Shown in pieces: positions 16,322 to 25,214 of a DNA stretch of 64,000 nucleotides. Where the stretch lies: positions 1,798,001 through 1,862,000 of the forward strand of contig NZ_RBKU01000001.1 of assembly GCF_003633615.1 (NCBI RefSeq), given 5' to 3'. Within the stretch, counting starts at the first letter, position 1; each line of letters begins with the position of its first letter. The position numbers were made by a program, and so were the translations under genes. The DNA is from Mucilaginibacter gracilis. Lineage in GTDB: Bacteria; Bacteroidota; Bacteroidia; Sphingobacteriales; Sphingobacteriaceae. The notes beneath the pieces are model-generated. The model had not been told where the DNA came from. It ran no database searches and saw only the letters and a program-made list of their open reading frames with translations.

Positions 16322-17404
16322 TTAAAAATTAACTACGCTCCAATAAGCCTTTTTGGGTTGCTGGTTTTGGTCAAATAAAAGCGGGAAGTTTTTTCGGCCT
16401 CTTACGGGATACTCATCCAGCCAGGTGTACCTGTCCGAAATATTCCAGAAGGTTATGCCTGTAATTACGTTTTTATATTCCCTGAAAATTTTAAATACCT
16501 CGGCATATTTTTCGGTTTGTTTTTTTTCAAGCTCGGGCGTTAGTATACCCGCCTCGCCGGGTTTTAAAGCACGGGCTTGTTTTTCCCAGGGAAAAATAGA
16601 AACGTCTACTTCGGTAAATTGTATTTTTAAACCCAATGATGCAAAGCGTTTAATTTCGGTGCGTAGTTCGGCAGGCGTAGGCTCGTAAACCGACCAATGT
16701 GCCTGCAAGCCAACCGCATTAATGGGTACATGTGCATCAATTAATTTTTTTAGTAGCTTATAAACGCGTTCGCGTTTTTCGGGCCGTTCGGTATTGTAAT
16801 CGTTATAAAACAATATGGCATTCGGGTCGGCCTCGTGGGCATACTCAAAAGCTTTAATAATAAAGTCTTCGCCACATATTTTGTACCAGGTTGAGTTGCG
16901 CAAAAATTTAGTGCTATCATCATCAATGGCTTCGTTAACCACGTCCCAGGCATAAATTTTGCCCTTGTAGCGGTTTACTACAGTGGTGATATGGTTTTTT
17001 AAGCGCTGTAACAATACCGCTTTGGTAACCTGGTTGCCATCGGCATCTTTAAATAACCAGGCCGGGGTTTGCTCGTGCCAGCACAAGTTATGGCCGCGTA
17101 CTTTTAAACCATTTTTTTGTGCAAAGCTTACAATAGAGTCGGCATCATGCCAGTTATACCGGTTTTCTTCGGGATGTATTGGTCCCATCTTCATGGCATT
17201 TTCGGGCGTAAGGCTATTAAATTGCGATAAAATAAAATCGGCAGATTGGCCACTTAAACTGTTTACCGAAACGGCTACCCCAATAGGGAAATAATTGCGA
17301 TAGTAATCTTTAAGACCCTTAACGGCTTTTGCATTTTGTGCCGACGCCTGGGGCGAAATTGCTGCAAATAATAGTAAAAAAAGCAGGCTTGTTTTGTTTA
17401 ACAT
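16322..17404 (-). CDS. GH10 endo-1,4-beta-xylanase
   Basis: A 360-residue single-domain GH10 xylanase with a signal peptide (about 1-22, ending ASAQ). The (beta/alpha)8 landmarks are all present: NSLTPENAMKMG, the RGHNLCWHEQTPAWLF segment, AWDVVNEAIDDD with the acid/base Glu158, and QFTEVDVS with the nucleophile Glu265, then WNISDRYTWL near the end. No carbohydrate-binding module is attached. It is the first gene of a pair with the GH115 enzyme. An ISAs1-family insertion sequence begins only 48 bases upstream of its start, so its native promoter may be separated from it, or transcription may now start in or near the IS. Confidence 0.95.
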   Translation of the reverse strand: MLNKTSLLFLLLFAAISPQASAQNAKAVKGLKDYYRNYFPIGVAVSVNSLSGQSADFILSQFNSLTPENAMKMGPIHPEENRYNWHDADSIVSFAQKNGLKVRGHNLCWHEQTPAWLFKDADGNQVTKAVLLQRLKNHITTVVNRYKGKIYAWDVVNEAIDDDSTKFLRNSTWYKICGEDFIIKAFEYAHEADPNAILFYNDYNTERPEKRERVYKLLKKLIDAHVPINAVGLQAHWSVYEPTPAELRTEIKRFASLGLKIQFTEVDVSIFPWEKQARALKPGEAGILTPELEKKQTEKYAEVFKIFREYKNVITGITFWNISDRYTWLDEYPVRGRKNFPLLFDQNQQPKKAYWSVVNF

Positions 17405-17452
17405 AAATTTAGCGTTATTTTAAGTATTAATTGGTTTAACGGGCGCAGTTAG

Positions 17453-18714
17453 CAGGGCCGACGCATTAGGAATTTGTTTTAGCGATTAATGAAAGAAGAA
17501 ATTTATGGTTCCACCCGGCCATTTTTCTTTTTGCTTTCAGGCTGGCCTTACTGGTTTTGTCGGCTTTTAGGATATTTAGGGCTATCTTTCTGACTACGGC
17601 AAGGTTTTGGGCGGTCTGTTTGTTCCGTGTGGTATTGTAATCTTCGCCAAATCCGACATCCAACTGCCAGTGCAATTGGTTCTCAATGCCCCAATGTGCG
17701 CGGATGGCTTGGTTAAAATAGGCAGCATCAGCACGGAGGCTGGAGATATAGTAGCGGTCTTGTATGGAGTGGCTGTCACCTATTATCCTTTCCGAGGTTA
17801 TTTTGATGATGGTCTTTATTCCCTTCCAATTTTCCTTTTCGTCAACCCAGTTAAGTTCATGAATGACTTTGCAGTCTCTGATCTCCGCCCGCCCGTGGCC
17901 CTTATCCAGGTGCTGGCTGTAACTGTCTTCTTTAAAGTTGAACTGATTGATTACCTGTTCATAAAGTGTTTCCTGGTTCTGTTTCAAAGCAAGGATATAA
18001 TCGCCCTGGCTTTCGACAATCTGTTCAGCAATCGCTTTCTGTGTACCCATTGCGTCGATGCTTACTACCGCCCCTTTGATGTTCAATAGCGATAACAATG
18101 CTGGGATCGCCGTAATCTCATTGCTCTTGTCATCCACTTTTTGTTGCCCCAGTACCAACTGGTTACGACCCGACCAGGCGCTTACCAAATGCAAGGCCCC
18201 CAACCCCTGGTGTTTGCAGGCGCTGTTACAGATGCTCTTTCCATCGATAGCGATCAACTCCTTTTCGCCAGACAGGCCCGACTCCTCAAGACCCCGGCTA
18301 AGTTCCGCTGTCCAGGCACGAAAACACTGTTCAAAAAGCGCCGAATCGATCAGCATAAAAACCCGGTTGATCGTGTCATGACTGGGTATGCCGTTTTCAA
18401 GAGGCAGCAACTGCTTTAAAAAATCTTCTTTCTCCTTCCCGAATTCTTCCATCTCGTACCAGCTTTCTGCACCACATAGAACGGCCAATACCGACAAAAT
18501 GATAACTTCCAGTAAATTGTGTTTCTTATTATTACCTGTACGAGGATCAGGTATCCATCTAAAATGATTGTGAAGTGAAGTCGTCATATGCTTTTACAAA
18601 GAAAAAACGCTAACCCGACTCTAATCCTCCCGAAACCACAAAAGTTATACCTACGTTTCCAACACTTTGTTCATAACCATATCAACTTTTAACTATTCTT
18701 ATGCGTCAGCCCTG
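17453..18714 (-). mobile_element. Complete ISAs1-family insertion sequence
   Basis: A 1262-bp element bounded by terminal inverted repeats CAGGGCCGACGCAT (17453-17466) and ATGCGTCAGCCCTG (18701-18714), identical at 13 of 14 positions. It is flanked by the 10-bp direct repeat GCGCAGTTAG (17443-17452 and 18715-18724), a target-site duplication of the length expected for this family. The single transposase gene is intact, so the copy is potentially active and insertion may be recent. Confidence 0.93.
17466..18587 (-). CDS. ISAs1-family transposase
   Basis: A 373-residue DDE transposase, full length, without frameshift. An N-terminal DUF4096-like DNA-binding part (FRWIPDPRTGNNKKHNLLEV) precedes an RNase-H-like catalytic domain. 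The candidate catalytic triad is Asp115 (LIAIDGKS), Asp178 (VVSIDAMGTQ) and Glu302 (AHWGIENQLHW). It is oriented like the xylanase, towards the GH10 gene, so readthrough from its own promoter could enter that operon. It moves the insertion sequence that contains it and has no host pathway role. Confidence 0.95.
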   Translation of the reverse strand: MTTSLHNHFRWIPDPRTGNNKKHNLLEVIILSVLAVLCGAESWYEMEEFGKEKEDFLKQLLPLENGIPSHDTINRVFMLIDSALFEQCFRAWTAELSRGLEESGLSGEKELIAIDGKSICNSACKHQGLGALHLVSAWSGRNQLVLGQQKVDDKSNEITAIPALLSLLNIKGAVVSIDAMGTQKAIAEQIVESQGDYILALKQNQETLYEQVINQFNFKEDSYSQHLDKGHGRAEIRDCKVIHELNWVDEKENWKGIKTIIKITSERIIGDSHSIQDRYYISSLRADAAYFNQAIRAHWGIENQLHWQLDVGFGEDYNTTRNKQTAQNLAVVRKIALNILKADKTSKASLKAKRKMAGWNHKFLLSLIAKTNS

Positions 18715-18724
18715 GCGCAGTTAG

Positions 18725-19737
18725 CAGTACAGCGCCTAATTGTTTGGTAAAGGTGTATTTTAGCAAGCCGGTGCGAGGCTGTTATGCTAAAATGCGTTTA
18801 AAAAGCACTCACTTAGTTTTTACGTTTTAGTGTGATAAAATGAACGTTGTTTTGGCGTTTGTGCCTTGCGCCTGTAACGCCTATAAGCAAGAATAAATAA
18901 AAAGTGCAACGCATATGGTATATAATAATTAAAACTATAGCCGCTACTTAGCGTTAGCACTATTTGCTTAGCTGAGTTAATGTTTATGATTGGTAAAACA
19001 CATAAATGTACCGGCATAGGGGTGGTGCATTTTAAAGTGAAGTTAAAAACATTTAACCAAAAACGCAATCGGTTACATTAATATTTAACTTAATAAAAAC
19101 AATGCCTGCAAAATGTAGCAATGCAATAAAATAATGATGATAAGCAATAATATAGCATCAATTGGATTTTTATGTTATTGATTGTTTTTTCGGCCTGGTT
19201 AAATTTTATGGGTTTAAACTTTGTTTTGTTGATAGGTTGTGCAATCGGTTAAATGCCAATGCGCAAATTTTAATGCTCGGGCCCTAAACCGGTGTACCCA
19301 TTTACAACATACACAACCAATAAATAAGTTAACATGCCAAAACCGGTTGGCAGGGTTATTTTATAAGTTTTCGGCCTAATTAGCTATAGCCCTTAGGTAA
19401 GGTATTAGTGGGCTACGTATTAAATGTATAAACAATGCTGCTTTAAATGGCGTTATATTTAATAGCACAGAAGCTAACAAATTTTAAGAAGGGGAATTGA
19501 TACTATAGTGAGTAGATTGTTATTTGAAAATTAATATTGTACAGCATGTTTGCAGGATATGTTGGCAATTGCTGTTTGACAATAAAATTATTTACACCTT
19601 AGTAAAGGTGACAAATGAGATAACAATTGCCCATTACTGTGTTGAAAAATTAAAATATGATTAGCAAAATTTCCTTATTGTTAATTATTGCTTTAAATGT
19701 GCAATAAAATCTTTATCTTGACTTTACTTGGATTGAA
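18725..19737. other. Long AT-rich intergenic region
   Basis: About 1 kb between the insertion sequence and the ECF sigma gene. It is clearly AT-rich, with no frame that looks coding: an 82-codon minus frame near 18.8-19.1 kb has no start context or domain. There is a weak hairpin near 19387-19415 (TAGCCC/GGGCTA). It may contain the original promoter of the xylan genes and the promoter of the sigma gene, but neither matches the consensus well. Confidence 0.5.
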
Positions 19738-20379
19738 ATGAATAGAGTAAGAACGATTGATGAACAAACTGACTTTCGATACCTGGATGGTATTCGGCAG
19801 GGAGACCATTCGTCGTTTACCGAATTATATCGTAAATATTTCCAGGGATTGGTACTTGCATCAGATAAGTATGTTAAAGAAATTGATGTAGCTAAAGAAA
19901 TAGTTCAGGATGTTTTTTTAAAAATGTGGGAACATGCTTTTGAGTTGGATCATGTTGTATCATTAAAATCATACCTGTACCGTACCGTAATTAATGCCTC
20001 ATTAAATCACCTTAAACGCGAAAAAAACATTAATCAACATCACTTAAAAATAGCCGATGAGGTTACTTACGATTCGATAGACGATGTGCAGGCCGAGCAG
20101 GAACTAAAAATATTAATTTTTAAAGAAATTGAAAATTTACCCGGCCAGTGCAAAAAGGTATTCAAAATGAGCCGTTTTGATGGCTTGAAATATAGGGAAA
20201 TAGCTGTTTTGTTAGAGATTTCTGAGAAAACGGTAGAAAACCACATGGTACGTGCCTTAAAAATACTCCGCGAAAAGCTATATGATAAGGATAGCAAGGA
20301 TAATTCGTACAAACTCAAAATTTTCCATCTGTTATTTGCGTCTGCGCCTGGATTAATAAGCTTGGAGAAATTTATTTGA
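19738..20379 (+). CDS. ECF sigma factor, FecI-like
   Basis: A 213-residue RNA polymerase sigma-70 factor of the extracytoplasmic function type used for SusC/TonB receptor loci. Region 2 (about 25-95) contains YRKYFQGLVLASDKYV and EIVQDVFLKMWE. Region 4 (about 125-185) contains the helix-turn-helix RFDGLKYREIAVLLEISEKTVENHMVRAL. The C-terminus carries some 25 extra residues with a hydrophobic stretch (FHLLFASAPGLI). The FecR-type anti-sigma gene follows after about 150 bases, then an STN-bearing SusC, which makes a complete trans-envelope signalling relay. Confidence 0.93.
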   Translation: MNRVRTIDEQTDFRYLDGIRQGDHSSFTELYRKYFQGLVLASDKYVKEIDVAKEIVQDVFLKMWEHAFELDHVVSLKSYLYRTVINASLNHLKREKNINQHHLKIADEVTYDSIDDVQAEQELKILIFKEIENLPGQCKKVFKMSRFDGLKYREIAVLLEISEKTVENHMVRALKILREKLYDKDSKDNSYKLKIFHLLFASAPGLISLEKFI

Positions 20380-20530
20380 GCTATAATTTGCATTTTGATC
20401 TGTTTTCGTATTTTCTGATGCTAGTTTTTCATCGTTTTGACCAATAAATTACTTTTTTTTAAAAAAAAGTGAAATAATATTAGGGGTATAGCCATGTGAT
20501 AATTGTCTTAGTAGCAAAATCACTCTATAC

Positions 20531-21541
20531 ATGGCTATTGACGAAGAATTTTTAAGAAAAATAGTACAATATCTGGATAATACCGAGAATGCCGAGGCTC
20601 GTAATGAAATAGAATTACTTGTTGAGCAATCAAAAGGCAATAAAGTTGTTTACGATCAGATTATTTCTATTTGGAACAAATTTCCTGAACTAAAAAAGCT
20701 GGAGTACATTAACAGCGACGAAGCGGTTTCAAAAATTGAACTGAAACTGGCCGAGTTGGAAACTGCTCATGTTAAACCGGCTGCACCTCAAACAGCATTT
20801 AGTTTATTATTTAAGTGGGCCGCAGCCGCAGCCGCTGTTTTATTGGTTGGTTTTTTTGCCTATATAAGCTACAACCGGTTTGAAAAAACAACCTTTTTTG
20901 TAAAAAATACTGGTAACGTAGCAGACTCTGTAACGCTTGCCGACGGGAGTATTATATACATGGATAGTTTAAGTGCAATTAAATATCCAACTGTATTTAA
21001 AGATAAAACACGCGAAATAACCTTGGTACAAGGGCGGGCATTTTTTAAGATACACCGGGATACGCTTCACCCTTTTGTAATCAAAATCAATCACTCCAGC
21101 GTAACGGTGTTGGGTACATCGTTTAATATAGATACTCGTAACAAGGCAATTGCATTAAAGGTTAGCACGGGCCACGTTAAATTTCAGCCTAACGCCAACA
21201 ACCCCGATGGTGCAATTTTACACGCTGGTACAGGTATTATTTACAACGAGGTTACCGGTGCCGAGCAGTTGCTTTACTCGGTTGGGGCCAACAACCAATC
21301 GTGGTTTACCCATGAACTTGTTTTTGTTGACGCTTCGTTAACCGAAGTATGTAAACAACTGGAAGAATACTATAAAGTGAAAATAGTATTAAAAGGTAAT
21401 ACTACGGCTTTTGAAAAGTTGAATGCAAATTTTAAAGAAAGCAAACTGACAAGTGTGCTCGAAGTACTGCACGATACTTATCCAATAAAAATTAAACAAC
21501 TGGGTGATGGTTCATACAACATACAAAGCACCCACAAATAA
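20531..21541 (+). CDS. FecR-family anti-sigma factor
   Basis: A 336-residue inner membrane protein. The N-terminal cytoplasmic anti-sigma part (about 1-90) is followed by one membrane helix (about 92-114) and a periplasmic FecR domain (about 128-210, DGSIIYMDSLSAIKYP and VTVLGTSFNI). A C-terminal DUF4974-type domain (about 260-336, VDASLTEVCKQLEEYYKVKIVL) would contact the STN domain of the receptor. It holds the upstream sigma factor inactive until the SusC-type receptor signals substrate. It lies between sigma and receptor genes on the same strand. Confidence 0.93.
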   Translation: MAIDEEFLRKIVQYLDNTENAEARNEIELLVEQSKGNKVVYDQIISIWNKFPELKKLEYINSDEAVSKIELKLAELETAHVKPAAPQTAFSLLFKWAAAAAAVLLVGFFAYISYNRFEKTTFFVKNTGNVADSVTLADGSIIYMDSLSAIKYPTVFKDKTREITLVQGRAFFKIHRDTLHPFVIKINHSSVTVLGTSFNIDTRNKAIALKVSTGHVKFQPNANNPDGAILHAGTGIIYNEVTGAEQLLYSVGANNQSWFTHELVFVDASLTEVCKQLEEYYKVKIVLKGNTTAFEKLNANFKESKLTSVLEVLHDTYPIKIKQLGDGSYNIQSTHK

Positions 21542-21582
21542 CGCCTCTCTCTCAATTAATTAATAAATAACAAACAACAATT

Positions 21583-24500
21583 ATGGATGAAAATTTCTAC
21601 AAAAAGTTAAAGTTGAAAATTAAGCCGTTTTTGGTTCTGCTGATGGCGGTTGCCATAGCGATGCCAAAAGCGAACGCTGCGGTGGACTGGCAAACCCGCA
21701 CAGAACGGCTTGAAACCGTGCTTAAAAAAATTGAGCAACAGTATCGTGTAAGTTTTGTGTATGATGCAACCGAAATCAACAAAAATTTGGACATTAAGGT
21801 TGTTGAAACCTCTAAAACTGTTGATTTATTTTTACAACAACTTGGCAGTTATGGTATTGCTTATAAGGTTGTTGGTAACAAGGTTATTCTTAAAAAAAGC
21901 GCCAGCACTCTTAAGGATACTCCTATTAAAGGTAAAGTTGTTGAAAAAACCGGAAGCGGTAAAGAATCTATCCCCGGCGTAACCGTTATGGAAAAGGGTA
22001 CTAAAAATGTTGTATCAACCGGCCCTAACGGCGATTTTGCCATTACTGTAAAAGATGGTGCAGTGTTGCTTTTTACCGCAGTTGGTTATAAAACCAAAGA
22101 AGTGGTTGTTGGCTCACAAACAACTATTGAGGTTGTAATGGAAGCTAACGTTAATAACCTGAGCGAAGTTGTAGTAACAGGTTATCAAAGTTTGGATAAA
22201 AAATTATTTACCGGTGCTGCCACCACTTTAAAAGGTGAAGATGTAAAACGCGATGGTATTAGCGATGTAAGCCGTATGCTTGAAGGCCGCGTAGCCGGTG
22301 TATCGGTTCAAAACGTTTCGGGTACGTTTGGTGCCGCTCCAAAAATACGTGTACGTGGTGCAACCTCTATTAGTGGTGATAATAAGCCATTGTTTGTTGT
22401 TGACGGTATAGTTTTGGAAGATGTTGTAAATATATCTAACGAAGCACTTTCAACAGGTGATGCTAATACCCTGGTTGGTTCATCAGTAGCAGGTTTAAAC
22501 CCTGATGATATTGAAAGCTTTACCATACTAAAGGATGCTGCTGCAACGGCACAATACGGTGCACGCGCCATGAACGGTGTAGTAATTATCACAACTAAAA
22601 AAGGTAAAGATACCAAGGGTAAACCAAACGTATCATACACAGGCGAGTTTACAAGCTACTTAAAACCATCATACAGCACGTATGATATTTTAAACTCGGC
22701 CGACCAGATGAACGTTTACCTGGAAATGCGCGACAAAGGCTGGTTAAACGAAGGTGTAACCGCTAATAATGCAAATGGTGGTGTATTTACAAAAATGTAT
22801 AACACCATGTACAGCTATAATGCAGCTTCGGATAGCTACGTTTTAAGAAACGATGCCCCAAGCGAGAAGCAATTTTTACAACGTTACGCCAATGGCAACA
22901 CCAATTGGTTTGATGTATTGTTTAAAAATTCGTTACAAATGCAACACTCGCTAAGTGTTACTTCGGGTACCGAAAAATCTCAGCTTTATGCTTCTACCAG
23001 CTTTTTAAAAGATAACGGCTGGACAATTGGCGATAACGTAAGCAGGTTTACCGGTAGCTTAAGAGGTACATTTAAAATTAGCGACAAGTTAAGCTTTGAG
23101 TTACTTACCCTGGGATCTGTGCGCGACCAGGCAGCGCCAGGTACTTTGAGCCGTGTAAGCAACCCGGTATTTGGCCAGTATGACAGGGATTTTGATATTA
23201 ACCCTTTTAGCTATGCCATTAATACCAGCCGTGTATTAACAGCTTATGATGCAAATGGCGGCCTTGAATATTTTACAAGAGATTATGCTCCGTTTAACAT
23301 CGTATCTGAGTTAAAAAACAACACTTTAAATTTAACCCAAATTGATTTTAAGGGTCAGATAGGTGTTAAATACAAAGTTTTAAAACAACTTCAGTACTCT
23401 TTTGATGGTGCTTACCGTTTTGCAAAAACAAACCAGGAACATAAAGTTACCGAAAACTCTAACCAGGCTAATGCTTACCGGGCTGGTATAAACCCGGCTA
23501 ATGCAACTATAATGGCAAACAACAGGTTTTTATACCATGACCCCGATAGCCCAGACGGTTTGCCGGTTACTGTGTTACCTTATGGTGGTTTTTATAATAC
23601 CGTTGGCGATAACATTACAAACTATTACTTCCGTAATGCTTTGGAGTGGAACACAACATTTAATAAAGACCACTTAGTTAACGTTTTTGCTGCGCAAGAG
23701 TTACGTTATATTGACCGCCAACACGTTACCTTTGATGGTTACGGTTACCAGTATGACCAAGGTGGTGTGCCTTACATTGATCCAAACATCGTTAAATCTA
23801 ACGTTGAATCAAACCTTAACTATTATAGTATGGGTTACACCTACGAGCGTTACCTAAACTATCAGTTACGTGCGGCTTACTCGTATAAAGGTAAATACAG
23901 CTTAAACTCAACAGTGCGTTATGATGGTTCGAACCTTTTGGGCGAATCGCCAACGGCAAGATGGTTGCCAACCTGGAACGTTTCGGGCGCATGGAACATG
24001 GATCTTGAGGATTTTTATCAAAAAAGCAGCCTTATCAAAACCCTTAACCGTGTTACCTGGCGTGCTACCTATGGTTTAACAGCAAGCTTAGGCCCGGCCA
24101 CCAACTCAAGTTTGGTATTGCAATCGCAAAGTACCAGCAGGCCTGTTATTACCGAAAAGGAAACAGCTTTGTACATAAAGTATTTAGAAAACTCGCAATT
24201 AACCTTCGAGAAACAATACGAAACCAACCTTGGTGTTGATTTGGGCTTTTTACAAGATAGAATTACTTTAACTGTTGACGTTTACGACAGAAAAGGTTTT
24301 GATTTGATAGGTAAAATTACCACCTCGGGTATAGGCGGTGAGGCCGATAAAATTGCCAACTATGCCAATATGCGCTCAAAGGGTATAGAGGTTACAATTG
24401 GTGCCACACCTGTAAAACATAAAGATTTTACTTGGAACACTAACCTAAACTTTGCAAAAACATCATCAAAAATTACTAACCTGCAAAGCCAGCCAACTAT

Positions 24501-25203
24501 ATTTGATTTGGTAAACCAGGATGGTGGCCCGCAATTAGGCTACCCGCAAAGAGGTTTATTCTCGATTGATTTTGTTGGTTTATCTCACGACAGAGGTATC
24601 CCTCAGTTTATTAAAGAAGATGGAACAGTTGGTACAAACGTTTACCTGCAAAGTATAGTTACTAAATACTTGAAATACGAAGGCCCGGTTGACCCTACAT
24701 TAACCGGTGGTTTCTTTAACTCATTTAAATACAAACAACTATCGTTGGGCGTGTTGGTAACCTTTAGTGCTGGTAATAAAGTACGGTTAGACCCTGTGTT
24801 TAAAAGCAGCTATACCGATTTGGACGCAACGTCGTCTATCTTCTTAAAAAGATGGGAAAAACCGGGTGACGAGTTAACAACCAATGTGCCATCTATATTA
24901 GATAAATACAGCGCAGCCCAACTTGATGGTTATCCGTACAATAACTATAACTATTCATCGGCACGTGTAGCCGACGGTGGTTTTGTTAGATTGAAAACAG
25001 TATCCTTATCGTATGCTATTAAGCCGCAGTACCTTGCAAAATTAGGTATCACCAATGCCGCGTTAAGTTTTGCAACTAACAACGTATGGCTTATATACTC
25101 TGATAGCGCGTTAAACGGAAAAGATCCGGAGTTTTTTGGATCTGGTGGTGTAGCCTTACCCATTCCTCGTCAATTCACATTGTCATTAAAAGTTGGGTTT
25201 TAA
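21583..25203 (+). CDS. SusC/RagA TonB-dependent receptor with STN domain
   Basis: A 1206-residue outer membrane transporter. Signal peptide about 1-32 (ending KANA); STN signalling domain (about 38-105, LETVLKKIEQQYRVSFVYD); carboxypeptidase-like domain (about 115-197, GKVVEKTGSGKESIPGVTV); TonB plug (about 205-325, ending with the SusC signature YGARAMNGVVIITTKKG); then a 22-strand-type barrel ending in an aromatic residue (LSLKVGF). The STN domain, absent from most SusC proteins, is what touches the FecR protein, so this receptor both imports and reports substrate. It forms a complex with the SusD-like lipoprotein encoded 11 bases downstream. Confidence 0.95.
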   Translation: MDENFYKKLKLKIKPFLVLLMAVAIAMPKANAAVDWQTRTERLETVLKKIEQQYRVSFVYDATEINKNLDIKVVETSKTVDLFLQQLGSYGIAYKVVGNKVILKKSASTLKDTPIKGKVVEKTGSGKESIPGVTVMEKGTKNVVSTGPNGDFAITVKDGAVLLFTAVGYKTKEVVVGSQTTIEVVMEANVNNLSEVVVTGYQSLDKKLFTGAATTLKGEDVKRDGISDVSRMLEGRVAGVSVQNVSGTFGAAPKIRVRGATSISGDNKPLFVVDGIVLEDVVNISNEALSTGDANTLVGSSVAGLNPDDIESFTILKDAAATAQYGARAMNGVVIITTKKGKDTKGKPNVSYTGEFTSYLKPSYSTYDILNSADQMNVYLEMRDKGWLNEGVTANNANGGVFTKMYNTMYSYNAASDSYVLRNDAPSEKQFLQRYANGNTNWFDVLFKNSLQMQHSLSVTSGTEKSQLYASTSFLKDNGWTIGDNVSRFTGSLRGTFKISDKLSFELLTLGSVRDQAAPGTLSRVSNPVFGQYDRDFDINPFSYAINTSRVLTAYDANGGLEYFTRDYAPFNIVSELKNNTLNLTQIDFKGQIGVKYKVLKQLQYSFDGAYRFAKTNQEHKVTENSNQANAYRAGINPANATIMANNRFLYHDPDSPDGLPVTVLPYGGFYNTVGDNITNYYFRNALEWNTTFNKDHLVNVFAAQELRYIDRQHVTFDGYGYQYDQGGVPYIDPNIVKSNVESNLNYYSMGYTYERYLNYQLRAAYSYKGKYSLNSTVRYDGSNLLGESPTARWLPTWNVSGAWNMDLEDFYQKSSLIKTLNRVTWRATYGLTASLGPATNSSLVLQSQSTSRPVITEKETALYIKYLENSQLTFEKQYETNLGVDLGFLQDRITLTVDVYDRKGFDLIGKITTSGIGGEADKIANYANMRSKGIEVTIGATPVKHKDFTWNTNLNFAKTSSKITNLQSQPTIFDLVNQDGGPQLGYPQRGLFSIDFVGLSHDRGIPQFIKEDGTVGTNVYLQSIVTKYLKYEGPVDPTLTGGFFNSFKYKQLSLGVLVTFSAGNKVRLDPVFKSSYTDLDATSSIFLKRWEKPGDELTTNVPSILDKYSAAQLDGYPYNNYNYSSARVADGGFVRLKTVSLSYAIKPQYLAKLGITNAALSFATNNVWLIYSDSALNGKDPEFFGSGGVALPIPRQFTLSLKVGF

Positions 25204-25214
25204 TTCTTAGAATA

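Noticed and set aside
17607..18089. 160-codon open frame antisense to the transposase
   Set aside because: The opposite strand encodes the intact DDE domain; this frame shows no recognisable motif.
18820..19068. 82-codon minus-strand frame in the gap after the IS
   Set aside because: AT-rich, no ribosome binding site, no domain, unusual amino-acid content; not distinguishable from chance.
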